Source: Hyphomicrobiales bacterium
Lineage (GTDB): Bacteria; Pseudomonadota; Alphaproteobacteria; Rhizobiales; Rhizobiaceae
Assembly: GCA_900469615.1 (NCBI GenBank)
Contig: UBYA01000007.1
Coordinates: forward strand, 164,416 to 228,415
Direction: 5' to 3'
Length of the DNA stretch: 64,000 nucleotides
Shown one piece after another: positions 59,162 through 64,000 of this stretch (position 1 is the stretch's first letter; each line of letters begins with the position of its first letter). Position numbers and translations under genes: made by a program. The notes under the pieces are model-generated. The model saw only the letters and a list, made by a program, of their open reading frames with translations. It was not told where the DNA came from and ran no database searches.

Positions 59162-60031
59162 TCAGCGGCGCGGGCCGCGGGCCACTCGTTCGATTTCCTC
59201 GCGCACGAGGCGCTCGACAAGGGTCGGCAGATTGTCGTCGAGCCATTCCTGAAGCATTGGCCGCAGCATCTCCTGGGCCAGTTCATCGAGAGAGCGGCGC
59301 GGGCCACCATCGACGATGGCGGCAAGCTCTTCAAATGAGCGGGCGACCTGCGCACCGGCCGATTCGGACATCAGCGCCGGCGCGGATGCGGGCTGAGCCG
59401 GCGGCAAGGATGCTTCCGTTTCCACCGCAACCGTTACCGGCTGTTCCGGCGCCTGAGCAGCAGGCACTTCCAGCGTTTGAGCCGCCTCAGGTGCTGCAAT
59501 GGCCGGCATCGGCTTCAACTCTTCCATGTCCGGCTCGACCCTGACTTCGGGCGCGGCCTGAACGGCTGGGGAAGCGCCATCCGGGATGGCATGTCTCAGC
59601 GGGAAATCGGCGACCGGCTCGACATGCGCCTCGGCAAGGCGGGCTGCGATGGCGGGCGGCAATTCGCGCGGCTGCGGCGGCTCGCGCCCCGCATTCAGCA
59701 ATGCGGCGGTGTTGCGCTCGGAGGCGGCGCGAACGCGCGCGGCAACATCGGCCAGCGACAGACCGCGACTGCCGCTTTCCGGCTCGGAGACAGGCATCTG
59801 CGAATTTGCTGCGACGAAACGCGGCTCCTGTTCCGCCGCGCGAGCGCGATCGGCAGCCGCGAACTCTTCGTCCACAGTCAACTGGATATCGTCCTCGCGC
59901 ATGCCGGAGGCGGCAAAGTGCGTGGAAGGAAGCGGCTTGGCACCCACGGGTTCGTTGCTTTCGATGATCCTGCGGATCGACGCCAGGATCTCCTCCATGG
60001 ACGGTTCACGCACTACATTTGGCTGAGCCAT
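59162..60031 (-). CDS. popZ: DUF2497 / PopZ-family polar organiser
   Basis: A protein of 289 residues. A short conserved N-terminal helix (S-M-E-E-I-L-A-S-I-R-R-I-I) and a C-terminal helical block (L-D-E-L-A-Q-E-M-L-R-P-M-L, then W-L-D-D-N-L-P-x-L-V-E-R-L-V) flank an acidic, Pro-rich, disordered middle. This is PopZ, which self-assembles at the pole and anchors the chromosome origin. GGGGA lies before the ATG at 60031; an ATG at 60037 is too close to it. Confidence 0.88.
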   Translation of the reverse strand: MAQPNVVREPSMEEILASIRRIIESNEPVGAKPLPSTHFAASGMREDDIQLTVDEEFAAADRARAAEQEPRFVAANSQMPVSEPESGSRGLSLADVAARVRAASERNTAALLNAGREPPQPRELPPAIAARLAEAHVEPVADFPLRHAIPDGASPAVQAAPEVRVEPDMEELKPMPAIAAPEAAQTLEVPAAQAPEQPVTVAVETEASLPPAQPASAPALMSESAGAQVARSFEELAAIVDGGPRRSLDELAQEMLRPMLQEWLDDNLPTLVERLVREEIERVARGPRR

Positions 60032-60220
60032 ATTCATCCCCGTTTTCCCATTTCCAGCGACCGGAAATTCGCCAATACGGCACCCGAATCAGGGCCACCC
60101 TAGATGACTGTTCCGGGGAAAAAAATCTCCCGGAAAGCACTAAACCCGGCGATGCACAGTTTTGTTACGATCACGCCGAATCGCTCCGCAGCTTCCGATT
60201 CTGCCACAGGCGACGACAAT

Positions 60221-60248
60221 AAAAAACAGGCGCCCGAGAGCGCCTGTC
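60221..60248 (-). terminator. Terminator of the second Pcm-like gene
   Basis: On the minus strand ACAGGCGC pairs with GCGCCTGT and is followed by a T run (60221-60226). It separates the gene from popZ. Confidence 0.85.
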
Positions 60249-60279
60249 ACAAGCTGGTTCAGCCTGGCCGACCAGACAA

Positions 60280-60948
60280 TCAGAATACGAATTCCTTCGC
60301 CTTGGCGAAGCCCGGAAGCGGCTTGATCGAGGCGTTGAAGAAGACGTTCTCCGAAAAGGCGCCGCGTTCGCGCATGAAGACGGTCGCGCGTGCTGCATGG
60401 CCGTAGCCGATGACCGTGATCAGGCGGCCGTCTTCGCCGAGCTGGTCGAGCAGTCCCTGCGGCAGCTGCTCGATCGAGCCGTCGATGAAAATGACGTCGT
60501 AAGGGGCATTGGCGGGATGGCCCTTCTCCAGTTCGCCGGTAACGACGGCAACATTGTCGTAGCCGAGCGCGGCGAGATTGGCCCTGGCCTGAGCGGCAAG
60601 TTCCTCATCGCTTTCGAGAGCGACGACCTTGTCGGCAAGACGCGACAGGAGAGCGGAAACATATCCGGTGCCGCAGCCGACATCGAGGACCTTGTCCTGA
60701 TTGGTAATGACACCGAGCTGAAGGAGCTTTGCAAGCGGCGACGCCTCCATCAGGAAGCGCGGAGACTTGCCGCCGGCTGCCGGGGCGATCTCGATATCGC
60801 TGTCGATATAGGCCAGGAGCTTCGACTTCTCCGGCACGAAATTCTCGCGCGGCACCGTCAAAAACGCATTCAACACGGAATGGGAGGTGACATCCGTCGT
60901 CCGGATCTGGTTCTCGACCATCTTCACGCGCGCTGCTTCGAAATCCAT
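60280..60948 (-). CDS. Pcm-family protein methyltransferase, second copy
   Basis: A SAM-dependent methyltransferase of 222 residues of the isoaspartate methyltransferase family. V-L-D-V-G-C-G-T-G-Y-V lies near residue 80 and V-P-R-E-N-F-V-P near 33. It is distinct from the pcm at 37958. In many Rhizobiales I recall this gene sitting just before tolC and popZ; here tolC is absent. The ATG at 60948 gives M-D-F-E-A-A-R-V. Its own substrate is not proven for the family. Confidence 0.85.
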   Translation of the reverse strand: MDFEAARVKMVENQIRTTDVTSHSVLNAFLTVPRENFVPEKSKLLAYIDSDIEIAPAAGGKSPRFLMEASPLAKLLQLGVITNQDKVLDVGCGTGYVSALLSRLADKVVALESDEELAAQARANLAALGYDNVAVVTGELEKGHPANAPYDVIFIDGSIEQLPQGLLDQLGEDGRLITVIGYGHAARATVFMRERGAFSENVFFNASIKPLPGFAKAKEFVF

Positions 60949-61392
60949 CTTATCCTCTTGCGCCCTCACACCCTAACGGGCCGGCTCTACTTTCTGTTAC
61001 GCGTGTCTTAATCGCCTGACGCCGAGCTTTCAAGGCATTGCGGCAACGGGCGCGGAGATTCATGACCGGCGTCGCCGATGAACAACAATCGCGGCCGCCA
61101 ATTCCGAAGCGAAGCCTTGCAACGCCTTCGCCGCCGGCCCGGTGCAGATCCCGGTGCGTCAAATCGGCATATCCGTTAGCAAAATGTTAACTTTACAGGA
61201 CCACGCTTCCAGCCGTTGGACCGCCTGAGTGTGGAAACCGATCAACCTTCCGGCCCGATATCCTTCGGGTTAAGATTAAATGCGAATAGAAGGTGGCTGG
61301 ATGCCTGTCTCTCTCGTTCTTTTCGTCGCTACCTCGCTGCCGCTGGTGGTCTTTCTGGCTGCCAGTCTCTCCTCGATGATGTAGGTTTCCGA
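60949..61392. other. Divergent gap, no gene seen
   Basis: About 440 bases between the Pcm-like gene and the Rap1a/Tai-like gene. It must carry both promoters; I see no clear operator, RNA or gene. Confidence 0.5.
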
Positions 61393-61818
61393 ATGAAGCT
61401 CTCGCTCTCCGTCGCAGTGCTTCTCCTTCTTTTACCCCAAGCCGCGCTGAGCGAAGAAGCATTGCAGGAGACAACACCGATCATCGGGCATGTCGTGACC
61501 GGCAAACAACTCGACGAATGGTGCAAGGAGGATCGGACGCTTGCTTCCGTCTATATCCAGGGCATTCTCGACGAAGCCCAGCGCACGAAAAATCTGACGA
61601 TTCGAGCCACCAAGCAGACGCCGAAGAATTCGTCGCGCTACGAACGCTACCTTCAGCAGTTCGTCGGCGCATTTTGTCTGCCTCCCGATCTCAGCAACGC
61701 AAAGGCGACTGCGATTGCCTGCAAATGGATGTCGGAACATTCCTGGCAGCTCGAGCGATCCGCCAGTTCGCTGATTGCCCGTTCCTACAAATTCGCCTTC
61801 CCATGCCTTGAGGAATAG
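61393..61818 (+). CDS. Rap1a/Tai-like secreted protein
   Basis: A 141-residue protein with a signal peptide (L-L-L-L-L-P-Q-A-A-L-S) and a small helical domain with the Rap1a/Tai pattern: L-D-E-W-C-K, then V-Y-I-Q-G-I-L-D-E-A and, later, F-C-L-P-P. Two cysteines probably form a disulfide. The family includes type VI amidase immunity proteins, but most members, as here, have no toxin gene near them. The role is unknown. The ATG at 61393 fits the signal peptide; a longer frame to 61216 does not. Confidence 0.7.
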   Translation: MKLSLSVAVLLLLLPQAALSEEALQETTPIIGHVVTGKQLDEWCKEDRTLASVYIQGILDEAQRTKNLTIRATKQTPKNSSRYERYLQQFVGAFCLPPDLSNAKATAIACKWMSEHSWQLERSASSLIARSYKFAFPCLEE

Positions 61819-62025
61819 GCATCGCCTATCTCCTCCTTTCCAGATGCCGGCAGCTCGAAATTTAGGGACAGATCCTGCTTCGCCGATAGAGCCGGGAACT
61901 GCTGCCGGTGCGTTTCCGGCAACTCGTTTAGCCCGGATACAGCGCGCGAATGGGATCCGGGGGCGAGATCGCAGGCATCCGCGACCGCGATGTTTACTAT
62001 CCCGAGAGGATGATTCCTCCCCCCG

Positions 62026-62053
62026 TTGACAATTACTAAGCTGCCCTTATAAT
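62026..62053 (+). promoter_or_regulatory. Near-consensus sigma-70 promoter
   Basis: TTGACA (62026-62031) and TATAAT (62048-62053), both exact consensus, are 16 bases apart. A transcript would start near 62060 and end at the terminator at 62085-62134. Confidence 0.7.
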
Positions 62054-62059
62054 TAGGAT

Positions 62060-62134
62060 GCTGAATTTGATTGACCTCTAGTCCAGCAAAAGGCGGCCCA
62101 GTTTTTTCCCTAGACTGGACCGCTTTTGCTTTTT
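62060..62134 (+). ncRNA. Candidate short RNA
   Basis: Downstream of the consensus promoter lies about 25 bases of leader and then a strong hairpin, AGCAAAAGGCGGCCCAGT (62085-62102) with ACTGGACCGCTTTTGCT (62114-62130), followed by T residues. There is no frame of useful length. The predicted product is about 75 nt. No known family is recognised. Confidence 0.55.
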
Positions 62135-62431
62135 CAGGACATCAATCCGTCGCAACTCTTCGATTCACTGACTTCACGCGGGCTGTGGCTTGGCTGCGAA
62201 CGCCGCGATGGCTTTGAACAGCGAGCTCAAGCTCCAGCTGCGAGATCGGCCGTTTCCCATATTCTCATTCGATTGCCGTTGCCGCGCTTCCGATCATTTG
62301 CCGGCTTTCTGCGGAAGGATTGGAAAACACCGATTCAGAATGAAAAAAGGAGGGAATTCAGAATAACCCTCTTGCGGTTTTCTTTGGATCATTCTAAATC
62401 CGCGCCACCACAACGCAAATTGCTTTTGGAT

Positions 62432-62505
62432 GGCCTCGTGGCGGAGTGGTTACGCAGAGGACTGCAAATCCTTGCACCCCGGTTCGATTCCGGGCGAGGC
62501 CTCCA
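62432..62505 (+). tRNA. tRNA-Cys (anticodon GCA)
   Basis: GGCCTCG and CGAGGCC acceptor strands, a T discriminator and an encoded CCA (62503-62505). The anticodon loop reads CTGCAAA, giving GCA. The T arm GGTTCGATTCC is standard. Confidence 0.95.
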
Positions 62506-62779
62506 TCCCTTCCCTTCCTTCGCGCAAGCAATTGATTTTTCGTTGAAATTTTCGGGTATGGCAGCCCGGACCCAAAATGTTCCTCCACACCGAAGCAAGG
62601 TATGGTCCTCAACTGGGGAAGTCCGATACGGTTGGTCTCGGCGGCCCATAAACCGCTACAGCGCGCCGCCGTCGCAATAGAGACCATTTTGAAACCCGGC
62701 CCGGACTTCGTTCCTATTCCGGCCCAAGAAGACGATCTTACGTCACGCCACCGCTTGTGCATGAAAGAGGCTGCCATCC

Positions 62780-62937
62780 CACTGTCCGGAAGAGGCATGG
62801 GTGCCGCCCATTCAGGCAGGTTATGGAAACCGGTGGCAGATGCTAGAACTCATGCTACCGGTTTGGATGCCACCCACGAACCGGACAGTGTCGCGTCCGA
62901 CGAGACTACGCCGCCAGTAATGTCGTCGGACGCACAC
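62780..62937. repeat. Nested inverted repeats
   Basis: CACTGTCCGG (62780-62789) pairs with CCGGACAGTG (62881-62890); inside it TGGGTG (62798-62803) pairs with CACCCA (62871-62876) and AAACCGGT (62827-62834) pairs with ACCGGTTT (62857-62864). A second hairpin abuts it: GCGTCCGACGA (62893-62903) with TCGTCGGACGC (62923-62933). No T run follows, so it is not a plain terminator. It may be a small palindromic mosaic element like those known in rhizobia (RIME type), or a structured RNA. Confidence 0.55.
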
Positions 62938-63542
62938 TGCCGCGACAGCCGATAAGGGGCCATTGGAACGTGGCAAGATTGCCCGACGATTTTCACGCGC
63001 TTCCCGCATTTCACTATGTGGCTGGGATTCCTCTCCCGGAAGATGGCGCGCCGTGCGTCTTGTCCGATTCCTCATCGCTCCTGATTCTTCATCGCCAGAA
63101 TCGTTTTCGCGCCGGCTGCCCGAATCTTCCGCGTCGCAAGCCGGCTCCGCTGCCGGTCGTATCGATCGAGCCTGTGGAGAAACGATCGTCATCGTCGGAT
63201 TCAGGCGCCCTGCCCCGGTTCAGTCATGCCTGCCGTTAACGCAATGAAGCTCCAGCGCTTTTCTCATCTTCGGAGGCCTAAAGCCGGAGGGTGCGGATCG
63301 CCGGGCACTGCAACCAGCCGGATTGCAAATTGCGTCATTTTTGCAACAACGTCCGTTTTCAAATAGGGCGCATATAGTTCGATAATCTTAGTATCTTGCC
63401 AAATCAGTGAAGCAGGTTCAGGAAATGGTTCGTGAAGCTTATTACTTCGCACCTACTGATAGGGAACATGAACGGGATGGGGTTGGGCACGCCGGCTTCC
63501 GGCGCGATATCTCAGGCCCAATCAAGAGAGATTGGAGTTATT
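62938..63542. other. Upstream region of the porin gene
   Basis: About 600 bases without a gene I can support. It includes two TTGCAA repeats near 63327 and 63351 and a purine-rich ribosome site (GGAG) six bases before the porin ATG. A long leader on the porin mRNA is likely but not proven. Confidence 0.45.
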
Positions 63543-64000
63543 ATGAACATCAAGAGCCTTCTTCTCGGCTCCGCGGCTGCCCTGGCAGCAGTATCCGGCG
63601 CGCACGCAGCCGACGCTATCGTTGCTGCCGAGCCGGAGCCGCTGGAATACGTTCGCATCTGCGACGCATACGGTGCTGGCTACTTCTTCATCCCGGGTAC
63701 CGAAACCTGCCTCAAGATCGGCGGCAAGGTTCGTACCGAAGGTGAATGGTACAACGCTTACAACCGCGCCAGCAAGCAGGGCACGCTCTGGCACACCCGC
63801 GCCGAGCTGAACGTCGACACCGCGACCGACACCGAATACGGTCCGCTGAAGACCGAAACCATCGTTCGCTGGGACTGGAACGACGGCGGCTCCACCTCCA
63901 CCAACCTGCTGTGGTCCTACATCAGCCTCGGCGGCTTCACGGTCGGTAAGAAAGACTCGCAGTACAACCTGTATATCGGTTATGCCGGCGACGTCATCAA
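63543..64000 (+). CDS. ropA: RopA-family porin, 3' end outside window
   Basis: The first 152 codons of an outer-membrane porin. A signal peptide ends S-G-A-H-A-A-D before A-I-V-A-A. The mature part has Y-V-R-I-C-D-A-Y-G-A-G-Y and C-L-K-I-G-G-K-V-R, the start of the rhizobial RopA and Brucella Omp2 type trimeric porins. It runs off the right edge. General diffusion of small solutes is the usual role; expression often responds to surface and symbiosis signals. Confidence 0.92.
   Translation, partial: MNIKSLLLGSAAALAAVSGAHAADAIVAAEPEPLEYVRICDAYGAGYFFIPGTETCLKIGGKVRTEGEWYNAYNRASKQGTLWHTRAELNVDTATDTEYGPLKTETIVRWDWNDGGSTSTNLLWSYISLGGFTVGKKDSQYNLYIGYAGDVI

Noticed and set aside
62126..62680. Plus-strand frame of 184 codons across the tRNA-Cys
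   Set aside because: It reads through the tRNA and its flanks; no domain.
62602..62955. Plus-strand frame of 117 codons over the nested inverted repeats
   Set aside because: The translation shows no family features and the stretch is better explained by palindromes.

Overview
The window looks like chromosomal DNA of a Rhizobium-group alphaproteobacterium. The diagnostic genes are ExoR, a PopZ-type DUF2497 protein, a RopA-family porin, a fused SecDF, TrmFO, ErpA, DUF1127 genes, and the conserved rhizobial order argS-SPOR-nagZ-scpA-scpB-tatABC-serS-surE-pcm-nlpD. All calls come from reading the sequence and from family knowledge. No database search was run.

Positions 1 to about 19470 are an accessory island. 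A minus-strand operon, read from right to left, encodes a WYL regulator, an SNF2-type helicase with a DUF3883 end, a predicted PD-(D/E)XK nuclease, a DUF1156 adenine methyltransferase, and a DUF499 ATPase with a Swt1-like HEPN motif. The last of these runs off the left edge. A divergent DEAH helicase with a nuclease-like C-terminus shares its control region, and that region holds two face-to-face promoters and a perfect 9-bp inverted repeat. I read this as a methylation-linked phage-defence system related to predicted COG1483/COG1743/COG0553 defence sets and to DISARM- or BREX-like logic. An AlpA-like HTH gene follows, then a tightly coupled trio of large serine recombinase, ParB-like and RepB-like proteins, then a regulator. 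The island ends inside a remnant of radC (19471-19635), so it probably integrated into that gene.

Positions 19.6-31 kb return to core genes: a tyrosine phosphatase-like protein, SthA, a PhyH-family oxygenase, trigger factor, tRNA-Leu(TAG), a DUF2157/GDYXXLXY membrane pair, a three-hairpin small RNA with anti-Shine-Dalgarno loops (cuckoo/alpha-r14 type) next to two DUF1127 genes, and TrmFO. Positions 30-35 kb hold a Sec cluster (YajC, SecDF) joined to homologues of two mitochondrial complex I assembly factors (a Mth938-like protein and a squalene-synthase-like pseudoenzyme).

Positions 35-53 kb carry the envelope and housekeeping operons: DUF815 ATPase, NlpD-like, pcm, surE, serS, tatCBA, scpBA, nagZ, SPOR protein, argS, dgt, erpA, xthA and exoR. 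Positions 54-64 kb carry a FadL-like porin, valS, the PopZ-like gene, a second Pcm-like methyltransferase, a Rap1a/Tai-like secreted protein, a candidate short RNA with a near-consensus promoter, tRNA-Cys(GCA), a block of nested inverted repeats, and the start of a ropA-type porin cut by the right edge.
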